Part shown: in pieces, positions 1-10,352 of the stretch
How the letters are laid out: the number at the start of each line of letters is the position of its first letter
Position numbering within the stretch: the stretch's first letter is position 1
Origin: Pseudozyma flocculosa PF-1
Lineage: Eukaryota > Basidiomycota > Ustilaginomycetes > Ustilaginales > Ustilaginaceae
Assembly (NCBI RefSeq): GCF_000417875.1
Contig: NW_006920877.1
Coordinates: 4,817-68,816 of the forward strand
Reading direction: 5' to 3'
DNA: 64,000 nt
Program-made: the position numbers and the translations under genes
The notes under the pieces: generated by a model
Told to the model about the DNA's origin: nothing
The model's input: the letters and a program-made list of their open reading frames with translations, nothing else
Database searches by the model: none

Positions 1-110
1 CCAAGCCACTCACCCCTGCATCCCTGCATCCCTGCATCCCAAAACCCCTATCCCTGCATCCCAAAACCCCTGACCCCTGCATCCCCAAACCCCTGACTCC
101 TGCATGTTTC
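1..110. repeat. Short minisatellite of CCCTGCATCC / CCAAAACCCCTGA units
   Basis: Degenerate tandem copies of CCTGCATCC alternate with CCAAAACCCCT-type units. The units are not the fungal telomere repeat TTAGGG/CCCTAA. The array begins at or before the left window edge, so its full extent is unknown. Confidence 0.7.
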
Positions 111-963
111 AGCCCTGAACCCCTTATTTTCCAGCTTGAATCCTAATGGCTTTGTGATGCTCTTATGTCATTGATACTGCTGCAGCCAAGGACAGTATGG
201 GGCTTGCACAGAGAGGTCAGGGATGAGGAGGTGTATGGACATCAATGCTGTACCAGTCTCTAGTGATGATATGATATAGAACATTTCTCACAAGCCTTTC
301 AAGGGCCTCCTTGTTGCTCCACAGCCTTCATACTGGCAGCCTCAGATTCTCCCTCCTGCTGCAGGCAACTGTCGCAATTGCTGCCTGGTCCTCAGACAAG
401 CTGCCCTACCCTCACAACTCAGGCTGCCCAGCAGATGTCAGTTGAGGCACAGCCTGACACCTTTCTGAGCCGGAAACTGCTGGGCCAGGTGCAAAAAAGG
501 GTGTCAATATTCTCACAAATATCATGGCTGGCCCCTGACCCTGGCAGATGGCCCATAAGACACTCTGACATGTCCAGCAGGCCTAGTAGCACTGCCTGGC
601 CCTCTCTGGGCTCTGCCTAGGCCAGCAGGATGGGCCCTGGCTGCAGCCTGTCCAGGTGCAAATTTTGGTTAGAACAGGCCACGCCTGCATGCTGCGCTAG
701 CTCAGCCAGCTGGGAGCAGTTCTGGCCCAACTCAGGGTGGCCCAGGTGTACAGCAAGTGGAAGCTCTAACCCTGAATCTTGCTTATCTCACCCCTTGTCA
801 TGTTCTAGGCTCAGCTCTTCCTGCCAGAGTAGCAGGCATAGTAGGGTAAAAGTGAGTGAAGGATGTCTGAGGAAACACACACAAAGAGGCGGGATCCCAA
901 AGTCCTGCTGTGCACCCCACCTGTGATTCATATCCTAAGATACAGGCCAAGATGACATCATCA
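111..963. other. Lower-GC stretch without a recognisable gene
   Basis: Base composition is visibly less GC-rich than the rest of the window and lacks the C/G-ending codon pattern seen in the genes. Reading frames are short and unlike proteins. It could be decayed mobile DNA or a repeat-rich island, but no terminal repeats or transposon protein motifs are visible. Confidence 0.5.
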
Positions 964-1076
964 GGTTCTATGGAGTAGTGGTCAACTCTAGCGGTTCTGA
1001 CTGAAGTGCAGGATCCCCTTGCTTGAAGGGCTTGTTTGGAATCCGCTTGCCCCCGGTTCGAATCCGGGTAGGACCT
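964..1076 (+). tRNA. tRNA-Gln (CUG anticodon) with a 41-nt intron
   Basis: The acceptor stem GGTTCTA (964-970) pairs with TAGGACC (1069-1075) with one G-U pair, and the discriminator is T1076. The D stem is GAGT/ACTC. The anticodon stem AGCGG (990-994) pairs with CCGCT (1043-1047), with anticodon CTG at 997-999. The T stem CCCGG/CCGGG encloses TTCGAAT. The intron is 1001-1041, one base 3' of the anticodon, the canonical position for nuclear tRNA introns. A T-run (1078-1083) serves as Pol III terminator. Ends and identity bases match eukaryotic tRNA-Gln. Confidence 0.9.
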
Positions 1077-1083
1077 CTTTTTT

Positions 1084-2038
1084 CCTTCTGCCTTGGGGTC
1101 ACAGGACCTTTTTCTTTTGACCCAAAACACCTCGGTTTGGTGATCAGGACTGGGGTTGCAGCTGGTGTGGGGATGAGGTCAGCCTTAGGGTGAGGGCTGG
1201 AGCCAGACCTGGGCTAGGTTAGCTCAAAGGCTTGCTGCAGCGTCGGTGAATGCCTGTGGAGGAAAGGTTATACTGAGGCCATGATGATGCTGCTTTGTTG
1301 CTTGTGAAGGGCCTGTGAAGTGCTGGCAGGGTGCCAGGCAGCCAGGAAATGGTCTCCTGCCAGGCCTGGTGTCAGAGGCCAGGGTTTGGCTGGGCGAAGC
1401 AGGGTTGGTTGGCCTCGCGAGGCGGCGGCGGGCTGACGTGCCGGGACTCGGGAAACGGGGATTATGCGCAGCGGCCACACGAGCTGCGGGGGCGCGACCT
1501 CTGGCTTCTCCGACCTGGCCTTGCTGACGACCCTCGAGCCTCGACACCCCTCGCCCCCTGCCTCTCGCCTCCAGGACTACCATCACCACCGCCTCCGCCA
1601 TCGTTATCGTCGTCGCTTCCTCCGACACTCTGCCTAGTCCAACGCATCACCTTGGGCAGCCATCGGCAGGGCGCAGCCACCTCGCTCAACGCCGCGCTTG
1701 CACTATCGCACATTCGCATCGCACGATCCGACGAGCTCGGGAGACGAAGCTGCTCGCCCCGCGTCTTCTCTGGCTTACGTCCGTCGAATCCGACCACTCG
1801 CGAACACTGCCCTAGGACGACACGACCTTCACGCTCTCTTCACGCCCTCCGGCATTGACTTCGCACGCTCACGCTCGAGACATTCGCTGGACGACTGCGT
1901 AGCCCGCCACACCTCGTCCTCGGTCCGCCTCGTCGACTGCGAAACACCGAGTGCCTTTCGACGCCGCCTCGCGGTTCCCACCCTCTACCTCTCGACCCGG
2001 CTCTAGGGTGACCACGCCGCGCGGACCGCCCGCACAGC
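1084..2038. promoter_or_regulatory. Intergenic / 5' region of the PPG1 gene
   Basis: No protein-like reading frame was accepted here. Composition shifts from the lower-GC left island to the normal GC-rich background near 1400. C/T-rich stretches before 2039 look like a fungal promoter and leader. No clear TATA box was found. Confidence 0.4.
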
Positions 2039-3523
2039 ATGGCGTTCGATCTCGATGCTTGCATAGCCACGCTGCTCAAGAAGCAGCTGCTCGGCGAGGC
2101 GTTGCTCAAGGAGATCTGCGAAAAGACCAAGGAGGTGCTGATGCGGGAGAGCAACGTCGTCCACATCTCGGCGCCCGTCACAGTCGTGGGCGACATCCAC
2201 GGGTGAGTGCTTGCGCGGCCGTCGATGGGTCTCGGCGTGCCATCAAAGAGGAGAGCGAGCGACGAGCGGAGCGGCATGCTGACTGGTCGCCTCCCCCTCT
2301 GCGCCACACCGCTTCCCGCCTCGCCGACGCAGGCAATTCTACGACCTGATTGAGATCTTCCGGATAGGCGGGTACGCGCCGCACACCAACTATCTCTTCC
2401 TGGGCGACTACGTCGACCGCGGCCTGTTTTCGGTCGAGACCATCTCGCTGCTGACGTGCCTCAAGCTGCGGTATCCGGACCGCGTCCAGCTGATCCGCGG
2501 CAACCACGAGAGCCGCGCCGTCACGCAGACCTACGGCTTCTACACAGAGTGCCTGCGCAAGTACGGGTCGGCCAATGTGTGGACCTACTTTACCGACATG
2601 TTCGACTTCCTCACCCTCAGCGTCGTCATCGACGATCAGATCTTTTGCGTGCACGGAGGTGAGTCCCGGTCGGTGCGAAGGGCGCTGCCACCCTGCTCGA
2701 GAGAGGTGTTGGTGCTGACAGCCCCTACCTTCTCTGACCTTACGCCTCCCGCTCTTCGAACCCGCTCCTCGATCCAGGCCTCTCGCCGTCGATCCACTAC
2801 ATCGACCAGATCAAGATCATCGACCGGTTCCGCGAGATCCCGCACGAAGGGCCAATGGCGGACCTGGTGTGGTCCGATCCGGACCCGGACAAGGAGGAGT
2901 TTGCCATTTCGCCGCGCGGCGCGGGCTACACGTTTGGGGCGAGCGTCGTCAAGCACTTTCTGGAGCGCAACAACATGTCGCACATCCTGCGCGCCCACCA
3001 GCTCTGCATGGAGGGCTTCTCGGTCCTCTACGACGACCGCCTCAGCACCGTGTGGTCGGCGCCCAACTACTGCTACCGCTGCGGCAACATGGCCAGCATC
3101 CTCGAGGTCGGGCCGGGCGGCACCAAGCACTTTAACACGTTCGAGGCTGCTCCGGAAAACGACCGAGACGGGCCCAACCAGGTGCAGAACCAACAAAAGG
3201 TGCGTGGCATCGTGCGGCGAGCGAGGAAGCGAGCGAGCCGGGGTCGGATGTGGCCGTTGCGAAGCCGGCGACAACGCGGCGTCTCGATCTCGGTGCCAGT
3301 TGTCCGCTCGGCGAGAGGAACCTCAGCGCGACCCATTGGCGCCGGAACGATAAGCTCGACCCGCGGTCTTGATCGACGAGCCGCAGCGCGACGTTCGATA
3401 CCCATTGCCCCCGATGACCTGACGGCATGCTAATGTCCTTTTCCGTCTTCGCTCCATCCGCTACCTTCTATCGCCCTTCGAATCGAAACGAAACAGCACG
3501 AGGCGGTCGAGTACTTCCTTTAA
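2039..3523 (+). CDS. ppg1: PP2A-like Ser/Thr protein phosphatase, PPG1 type
   Basis: Coding exons are 2039-2202, 2333-2658, 2778-3199 and 3497-3523, giving 312 residues, the usual size of PP2A-like catalytic subunits. All metal-binding motifs are present: GDIHGQ, GDYVDRG, RGNHES and HGGLSP, plus [11 protein letters not shown] near the C-terminus. The last exon is only 27 nt and encodes [12 protein letters not shown], the conserved methylatable tail of the PP2A/PP4/PP6/PPG family; reading through the 297-nt intron would lose it. The segments [14 protein letters not shown] and [15 protein letters not shown] favour the fungal PPG1 branch (glycogen and cell-wall linked phosphatase) over PP2A proper, PP4 or PP6. 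That subfamily choice is by recall and not by a tree. The gene is convergent with the carrier gene on its right. Confidence 0.85.
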
Positions 3524-4175
3524 ACGCCATCGATCGCTGCGCTCGCCATCCAGCGTCGAGGCTTGCACCCGCCATCGGGAGCGAGGCGGCATCTCGACGA
3601 ACAACTGTAACTGTATCCTGGCCCATGCACGACATCCTGGGGGGGATCTGCGGAGGCGTCGTCTGGCTCTCTCCTCGTCCCGCCATTCATACCCCTCCCG
3701 CCATCCCGTTTCCTCTCCGGTCGTGTCTTTTGCCGCGCCCTCTCCAACCGCTGACTCTACCCGCCGTCGCCCTCGCCTGGCCGTGCGTGCGCCAGCTCGG
3801 CTTGTCTGCGGTCCCGCCCAGATCCCCTCCAGACGTCTGATCGCCCCTTGCCTCTGGCGCAACGCCATCTCGGCGTCGACGCGGGTGGCATGGCGGGGCC
3901 AATCCGCGTGTCTTCTGAGCACCACATCGCACTGCCGGCATCGCATCGCGCGAGGGCTGGAAGGGAGGGAGGATCCGCCATACTGCATTACTCTCCGCTC
4001 CATGCGACGGAGCAAGTCCGAGGATAACGACAACCATCTCCTCTGCCGAGTGCGTCGCCGCAACCTCGAGGCTGCCGTCTCGCCTTCCCTGGCGGCATCC
4101 ACCCGATTCCTTCCTTCGTGCACCGACTCGACGTACCGCCCTCGAGCCCCTGGGGCCTGGGCCCACTGGCGACGT
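3524..4175. other. Convergent intergenic gap
   Basis: This lies between the 3' ends of PPG1 (+) and the carrier gene (-). No protein-like frame with the local codon preference was seen; it should hold the two 3' UTRs. Confidence 0.4.
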
Positions 4176-5681
4176 CTAGGAAAAGCTGCCGGCAAAGACG
4201 CCGAGCATCGTGACCCAGGCGCCCCTGCTGAGGCTCTCGAGGCCCTCCTCGTCGACCATCTTGTTGACGCAGTCGAGCAGGCCCTCGTACCGCTGCACGA
4301 CGGGCGCGCCAAACTCGGCCGCCGCCTCCTCGACCGACTGCTCCTCGATCGGTCGCAGCGCAATCACGGGCTCCGGTGGCTCGCTGCCGCTGACGTTGCT
4401 GCTGCCGAAAGCACCGCCGCTGTTGTTGCTGCCGCCGCCGCCAAACGACTGCGCGCCTCCTGCAAGCCCGCCGAGCTGGACGCGGCTGGATTTGTTGTTG
4501 CTGCTGGCAGGGCCGTCCGCGCTCGCGGTCTGCGAGTCGGCGTTGCGGCGCGGCGACTCTTCGTCGTCTTCATCGTCTTCGATGGCAAAGCTGGGCCGCG
4601 AAGGCAGGTCGCTGGCTCCAGCGGCGGCGTCCCGGTCGAGCGACTTGCGGTCCGCCTCGGTCGAAGCCTTGGCGGGCGCGTCGTCCGAGTAGCCGCCGCC
4701 CGGCTGCGTCTGAGCGGCAACGGTAGCCTGGTTGTTGTAGGGTGCCGGTCCGGCGGCCGCCGCCGACGTGGGTGCGCGGGCGTATGCGCGGTGGAGCGGG
4801 TTCTGCCTCTCGGGCTGCTGGGTCGAGAGGCGGACCATGACGACCTCGAGGGGAGCGAGGACGACGACGCTGAGCACGTTCCAGAGGACAAAGACGGCGA
4901 GACCAAACGAGCTGACCTCGAGCATGCTCGAGTTGGGGCCCGAGTACTCTTCCTGTCCCGGAGCGGCGGGCACGGCGGGGTCGAGACCGCCGAGCGAGGG
5001 GACGGTGAGCTGGCGGACGATGCGGGTGGCGAGGCCGATCCAGGCGACGTGGGCGATGTTGGCGGCGAGGAGGCCGGGGAGGAGGTAGAGGCGCCAGGGC
5101 TGCGAGTACTCCTGGTAGGAGAGGAGCTCGCGGAGGTTGTCGCGCGGGCGGTTCCAGGGCAGGATGCGCGGGTGCACGATGGTGCGGTAGGAGACGACGT
5201 TGAGGGGTAGGGCGACGAGCGAGGCAAAGAGCATGTAGAAGAGGTTGGTGAAGAAGCCAAACTGGCCGGGAGCGCTGGGGGCGGCCTTGTACTGTCCGCC
5301 AGCGGCCGAGGTCTGGGTGCCGCTGAAGAAGACAAAGGTGAGGGTGGAGAGGAGGATGAGCTGGAGGGCTATGGGGGCCGAACCCTTGTATACGCCTGCC
5401 CAGCCCTCGAGGCGCTTTGTGCGCATGAGCATCGAGAGGACGCCGGGGACGACGGGCCCGATCTTTGCGGTTGACCTGCGTTCGGAGAGGAGGAAGGCCG
5501 AGAGGGCGCGCGGGTTTGCGGCCGATGCGCCGTCCTCGAGGACATTGTCGAGAGAGACGGCTTTTGGGAGGTAGTTTGCGCGGAGGCGGGTAATTGCGCC
5601 GCTGAAGGGCTGCGAGATGAGGACGGATATGCCGACGGAGAAGGTGATGGCGAGGAGGAAGGCGATGAATGCGATGATCAT
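4176..5681 (-). CDS. Diverged mitochondrial carrier family protein
   Basis: A single exon gives 501 residues when started at the Met preceding IIAFIAFLLAITFSVG. An in-frame extension to 6092 is rich in Thr/Pro/His and looks non-coding. Membrane segments alternate with carrier-type elements: QPFSGAITRLRANYLPK, GWAGVYKGSAPIALQ, PLNVVSYRTIVHPR, PLEVVMVRLSTQQPE, and a last repeat ending EEGLESLSRGAWVTMLG. The canonical P-x-D/E-x-x-K/R signature is clear only in the third module. An insert of about 120 Ser/Asp-rich residues before the last repeat is unusual for the roughly 300-residue family. Substrate cannot be assigned. It resembles the diverged carrier-like proteins of fungi; the membrane (inner or outer) is unknown. 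Confidence 0.7.
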   Translation of the reverse strand: MIIAFIAFLLAITFSVGISVLISQPFSGAITRLRANYLPKAVSLDNVLEDGASAANPRALSAFLLSERRSTAKIGPVVPGVLSMLMRTKRLEGWAGVYKGSAPIALQLILLSTLTFVFFSGTQTSAAGGQYKAAPSAPGQFGFFTNLFYMLFASLVALPLNVVSYRTIVHPRILPWNRPRDNLRELLSYQEYSQPWRLYLLPGLLAANIAHVAWIGLATRIVRQLTVPSLGGLDPAVPAAPGQEEYSGPNSSMLEVSSFGLAVFVLWNVLSVVVLAPLEVVMVRLSTQQPERQNPLHRAYARAPTSAAAAGPAPYNNQATVAAQTQPGGGYSDDAPAKASTEADRKSLDRDAAAGASDLPSRPSFAIEDDEDDEESPRRNADSQTASADGPASSNNKSSRVQLGGLAGGAQSFGGGGSNNSGGAFGSSNVSGSEPPEPVIALRPIEEQSVEEAAAEFGAPVVQRYEGLLDCVNKMVDEEGLESLSRGAWVTMLGVFAGSFS

Positions 5682-6675
5682 GGTGGTGGCGGTGCGGGCG
5701 AGGGCGAGGGCGAGGGAGAAGGAGAGGGAGAGTGGTGGGGGAGTGTCGGGGGGCCTGTGCCCGGGCTGGTGGAGCCAAAGGGCGACGAGGTGTGCAAGCG
5801 GATGTCTACGGCTGCGCCTGCGGTGATGGGAGTGGCGAAAGGGGGTGGTAGCGGTGGTGGTGGCGGTGGTGGTCGAAACGAGAGAGGAGGAAGGCGTCGT
5901 GGCGGGAGGGGTGGTGTTGGTGTTGTGCGAGTCGAGGGCGGGTACGTGGCGGAGTCGTCGTGTGGGACCCGACCCGACCAAGCAAAGCAAGCAAGCAAGC
6001 AAAGGCTGTGCACGGCCGGGGCCTGCCAGGACAGCCTGCCACCAGCGACGCGCGTGTGGAGTTGCAGCGAGGCCAGGCTTGGCTGGCTGCACCTTTGGCC
6101 GAGGTCCGAGCCAGGGGCAGACGTACTAACTGTGCGTTCGGGCCAGAGCCAGAGCCAGAGCCAGAGCCAGGGCCAGGGCCAGATCGAGGCTTGGTCGAGT
6201 GAGCGGCGCGGCAGACGCTGGACCCTGACGACGGCCCGCCGGACCTCTGTCTGTCGGGTCTTTCGCGCGAGAAAAAGGAAAGAAGCCTCGGCCAGGAAAA
6301 TCGACGAGGCCAAGGTGACGTCGACCGCCCAAGTGGCCCGAGCGCGCAGCCGGCTCCTCGACCGCAGCGGCGGCACACGACAGTGGGCGGCTGAATCAGA
6401 CGGCCGCAGAGGCCCCCCTACCGTACCCTAACGCCGGCGGCCGGTCGGAACGAGGGGCTGCGCTGCGCTGCGGGTCGACCAGGTGGAGGCAAGGCAGGCC
6501 AGGCTTGCGGCTGCTGCTGCTCGTCGTCGTCGAGCTATAAAGCCGCAGCGTGGAGCCGCTCGCTACCCGGCCTCGCCTTTCGCCTCCGCAGCACATCCAC
6601 CGACCCCCATCTCATCGTCGTCCACCACCAACACCACCAACCACCACCACCAACAACACCCGCTACTCGCCCATC
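5682..6675. promoter_or_regulatory. Divergent promoter region (carrier / glyoxalase I)
   Basis: This gap of about 1 kb separates two outward-facing genes. It contains an AAGC/AAGCA tetramer run near 5985-6003, an AGAGCC hexamer array at 6142-6181, and a possible ATAAA element near 6536-6542. No independent gene is supported. Confidence 0.45.
6142..6181. repeat. CCAGAG hexanucleotide microsatellite
   Basis: Tandem CCAGAG units drift into CCAGGG at the right end, inside the divergent gap. Confidence 0.8.
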
Positions 6676-7943
6676 ATGCCTCGCACCGCAGGTTCGTACC
6701 GCTCCCTCGTCGCTCCCCTCCGCTCCCCTGCCACGCCGACCTCGCGACGGCACTTGACCATTGCCGCGCCGTTGCGCACGCTGCAGCCCCTGGTCGGCGG
6801 TCCTGCCCACGCCCGTGGTACGAAGCTGCCGCCGCCAAACCGTCCTCTTACACCCCGTTCCATCGCCGTCGTTCCCCTTGCCGTGCACCCCTCGCCGTCC
6901 CTGCGTGCCTTTTCCACCTCTCCAACTGCCCGGCTGCCTGCAACCGCAGAGACCGCCAGCTACCGCCTCAACCAGTGCGTACCAAGCCGGCAGCAGACGG
7001 CATTGCTATCGCAGAGCCGGAACCGCCCGCGCTGACCGCTTCGACACCCCGCCTCCCTCCCTTGCTCGCCCGCCCGCTCGCCCGGCAGCACCATGATCCG
7101 TGTCAAGGACCCCAAGAAGTCGCTCGACTTTTACGAAAATGTCCTAGGAATGGACCTCATCGACCAACACAAGGCCGACGACTTTACCCTGTGCGTAGCT
7201 CCCAGCCAGCTCCTCCGCCTTGATCGGCAAGAGGCTCGAGACGAGGCTGACCACTTGCAACCCTATCGTCACCGTCATGCGCCTGGCCAACCCGCAGCTA
7301 CTTCCTCGCCTACCAGCACAACCCTAAGGAGCAGCGCGGAGAGCGTGAAGGTGAGCCGCCACCCGAACAGATGTGCCTGTCGACTGCAAGAGGAACGTGC
7401 TGCTGACCCCGATTCCTGCACGCTCGACCGCCCTTGCCACCCACCTTAGCCATCCTCGAGCTGACGCACAACCACGGCACTGAAAACGACCCCAACTTTG
7501 CCTAGTGCGTAGAGCTGTCCAAGCCTCGATGGATCGCCCCATTCCTCCCGCTGCTCGCCTACGCCAGCTGACCGATTGACGGCACTGCTGCTCGCCCCCT
7601 TGTCGCTCCCCCACCCGCAGCCACAACGGCAACAAGGAGCCGCAGGGATTCGGCCACCTGGCCATTGCCGTCGACGACATCCAGGCTGCGTGCGAGCGCT
7701 TTGAGAAGCTGGGCGTCAAGTTCCAGAAGCGCCTCACGGACGGCAAGATGAAGTCGATCGCCTTTATCCTCGACCCCGTGAGTGGGAGTAGCCCGGAGCA
7801 GGATCAGGATCAGGGGTGTGTCCGAGAGCCGCAGGCTGACGTTTTCCTTTGTCGGTCAATTTCTTGGGCCCTCTCTGCTCGGCCGTCGTCCATGACAGGA
7901 CAACTACTGGATCGAGGTCATCCAGACGACGCGACCCCAGTGA
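6676..7943 (+). CDS. glo1: Glyoxalase I (lactoylglutathione lyase) with mitochondrial-type leader
   Basis: Six exons (6676-6974, 7089-7190, 7298-7350, 7450-7504, 7621-7777, 7899-7943) give 236 residues. The C-terminal part of about 137 residues is a complete single glyoxalase I domain. It opens with [19 protein letters not shown], continues with [22 protein letters not shown] and KLGVKFQKR, and closes with DNYWIEVIQ. The expected metal ligands are His (NHTM), Glu (LELTH), His (GFGHL) and Glu (YWIEV). The enzyme isomerises the glutathione hemithioacetal of methylglyoxal to S-lactoylglutathione. The first exon adds about 100 residues rich in Arg, Ser, Ala and Pro and nearly free of acidic residues, with RAFSTSP near its end, which resembles a mitochondrial presequence cleavage region. 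It is half the length of the two-domain yeast enzyme. Confidence 0.9.
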
Positions 7944-8750
7944 GCTCGACGGCAAGCGAACAGTGCGTCGGTGCAGTGAGCTTCCTTGCCACCTCGGCCA
8001 GGTCTGCACCAGTCGGGCGTGGGTGGCGTCGAGCCCGATGCTGATGCCACGAACCGCCGTGTTCCTTCTTGGCACCCCGCTGACAGGCGGACGAAGATGT
8101 AGCTACGTAGTCGGCCAACTGGCCCGGGGTTGGATGAGAATGAGGAACTGAAGCAAGGAGAAGCCGTAGTGAAGTCGAAGAAATCAGAGAATGCGAGGCG
8201 AGCTGGCCCGCCTGCGTGGACACGGAGGCCTGAGCTCAGTCCGAAGGCAGACAAGGGTCCGGGACTCGGGGATGCCACAGGCCTGGCCAGGCGCGGGCGG
8301 TGCGCACGTTCGCTGCGGGCCTGCAGGCAGCGGTAGCCTCCACCTCATCGTGCGCCGGTGGGTGGGCAGCAGCAAAGGGCCTTAGCCTTCGAAGCGAGGC
8401 CAAGCCAGAGCGCAGCAAGCGCCCTAGCCTAACTCTCTCTCGAGGGGCGTACGTGCCACCTTCGGAAGACTGCGTTGCGATGCGGCTGCCTCCCGAGGCG
8501 AGCAGGGAAATAGCAAGCAAGCAAGCAAGCAAGCAAGGTGGCTGTGTTGCGGTACAGCACGGGTCACCTCCCGGGTGCATCGTGAAGGGTGGGTTGAAGA
8601 GGTACGTGCAACGAGGCAAACGAGTCGAGCAGCGCCGTGGTAAGTGGGGCGGGCGGCGTGAAAGGAGTGCCAACCCCCAACCGCTAAAGGCAGCCCAGCC
8701 CCGACTCAGCCCCCCGGCCTAGGACGACGAGGTACAAAAGCTTCAAAGCC
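7944..8750. promoter_or_regulatory. Intergenic region upstream of the 8751 gene
   Basis: This spacer of about 0.8 kb contains an AGCA/GCAA tetramer run at 8513-8537 and an AGGCCTGGCCAGG motif at 8279-8291. No protein-like frame was accepted. Confidence 0.4.
8513..8537. repeat. GCAA tetranucleotide microsatellite
   Basis: About six tandem AGCA/GCAA units lie upstream of the 8751 gene. A shorter run of the same tetramer occurs near 5985. Confidence 0.85.
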
Positions 8751-10115
8751 ATGGCTTCTCCTTGGTCGAGGCGAGCCGTGTCCCGCCCCCCTCTTCCACT
8801 ACCATCCCCATCCTCATCTTCGCCTTCCTCGTCGTCGATTCGCTCCAAGGTGGCTCATCGACCAAGCAGCACCAGGACTGCAACCGCCACCACCACCGTC
8901 GTACCGCGACTCGACACACGCTCCTTGCTGTCCTCGTCGTCGTTGCCACCACCGCCACTCGCACTCCCACCGTCCGCACGCTCGAGCAACAACATGGCAC
9001 CTCGTTCCGCTGCCGCCGTCGGCACCGCCGCTACCCTGTCGCTGGGCGCAACGGCCAGCTTTGACAGTCTGAGCGCAGCGAGCGCCCGGGCCACCCTCGA
9101 GACCTACACGGGCCTGCCGGATGCGAGGACGCGGGTGCGCTACGCCAAGACGGTCTTTGCGCGCCTCTACCTCCTCGCCATCTCGCGCCCCTCGGACGGA
9201 TCCGTCGACGAGGGCATCTCGTTCCTCCACGTCCTCGACTCCGAGTCGGCCTCGCAGCAGCCCCTCCCCGTCATCGGGTCGTTCAAGAGTGGCCTTGTCG
9301 ATTTCCTCGTCGACGAGGTCCGCTCCTACATCCAGCCGCTCACGACGCCCGATGCCGAAGACGAGAACCGGCTGCCCGAGTCGTTCTACGCCGCCGCCAT
9401 GGCGACGGGGCTTCTCCTCGGCCGCCTCTTCGCCTCGACGCCCGCACCCCACGACACCTCCGAGATGTCGCAGCGCATCTGGGACTCGCTCGTCGAACCG
9501 GCCCTGATCCGCGGCCTGTTTGTCGACGAGCAGGCCGCCTCGTCGGCGCCCGCCAACGTCGCCCTGCTGCCCGCCCTCGTCGCCTCGTCGGCCGCGTCGA
9601 TCCGATCCTACCTCCTCCTCCGGACCAAGGGGAGGGGGAAGCAGTACGTGTGGTACGACGACGAGTGCAAGCAGCCCGATGCCCAGTGGACGTGGGACGA
9701 CGTCGTGGCGCAGCTCCAGCGCGGCTTCAACGCCCCCTTTGCGCCCAAGCACACCTACCCGGCCCACTGCAGCCAGTTCTGGCAGAAGGTCGCCTCCGAC
9801 CTCGCCCAGACGACGGCCAAGGACGCAGACGCGCTCGCCGACGCAAAGACGCCCGACGTCGTCGCCCAGTTCGCCGCCGAGCCGTCGGTGCTGCAGTCCG
9901 AGTTCCCCGCCACCCTCAACAGCCAGGACCGCGCCAGGCAGCTGGCCACGCTGCTCCGCCACACGGCCGAGCGCGTCGAGGCCAAGTTTGGCGTCGGACA
10001 GGGGACGCCCAAGCCCAACACGTTCCTCTCGTTCCAGGGGCAGAGCTTCGACGACGACAAGGCCAAGCAGGCGCACGAGGCCGTGCAGAGGCTCGTCGAG
10101 TCGCTCCAGTTGTAG
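8751..10115 (+). CDS. Unrecognised intronless protein, 454 residues
   Basis: A single open frame starts at an ATG in good context (AGCCATGG) and shows the strong C/G third-position preference of neighbouring genes, so it is probably real. Residues 1-80 are Ser/Pro/Arg-rich and poor in acidic residues, possibly an organelle leader or a disordered tail; a second Met at 8994 is an alternative start. The rest looks globular and helical, with segments such as RYAKTVFARLYLLAISRP, YVWYDDECKQPDAQWTWDD and HCSQFWQKVASDLAQ. The C-terminal 60 residues look like an amphipathic helix. No catalytic motif, membrane segment or known domain was recognised, so no function is proposed. Confidence 0.7.
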   Translation: MASPWSRRAVSRPPLPLPSPSSSSPSSSSIRSKVAHRPSSTRTATATTTVVPRLDTRSLLSSSSLPPPPLALPPSARSSNNMAPRSAAAVGTAATLSLGATASFDSLSAASARATLETYTGLPDARTRVRYAKTVFARLYLLAISRPSDGSVDEGISFLHVLDSESASQQPLPVIGSFKSGLVDFLVDEVRSYIQPLTTPDAEDENRLPESFYAAAMATGLLLGRLFASTPAPHDTSEMSQRIWDSLVEPALIRGLFVDEQAASSAPANVALLPALVASSAASIRSYLLLRTKGRGKQYVWYDDECKQPDAQWTWDDVVAQLQRGFNAPFAPKHTYPAHCSQFWQKVASDLAQTTAKDADALADAKTPDVVAQFAAEPSVLQSEFPATLNSQDRARQLATLLRHTAERVEAKFGVGQGTPKPNTFLSFQGQSFDDDKAKQAHEAVQRLVESLQL

Positions 10116-10352
10116 TCAGTATGTGCGGGGCTGCTTTGTCGGTCCAGAGGGCGGGCGTCGGCTCGGAGAGGAGCCCCGTAGGCGGCCGTCCGTCGCGACC
10201 GTAACTAGTCATGATGTCGTAGAGTCGGCATCGCTGATCGTCGGGGCGTGTCATTGCAGGAATAAGAAACGAGAACGCGGGATGCTCGGGCCGTGCTTGA
10301 CGGTGCTGGTCGCCCGTCTGTCCCCCCTAGCCTGAGCCCAGCCGGAGCGTCA

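Noticed and set aside
1..110. Telomere or subtelomere
   Set aside because: Units are CCTGCATCC and CAAAACCCCTGA; no TTAGGG-type array is present.
5682..6092. In-frame N-terminal extension of the carrier gene
   Set aside because: Thr/Pro/His-rich low-complexity reading of promoter repeats; the internal Met directly precedes the first membrane segment.
8814..10076. 420-codon open frame antisense to the 8751 gene
   Set aside because: Composition is typical of a GC-bias shadow; no motif and no promoter context.
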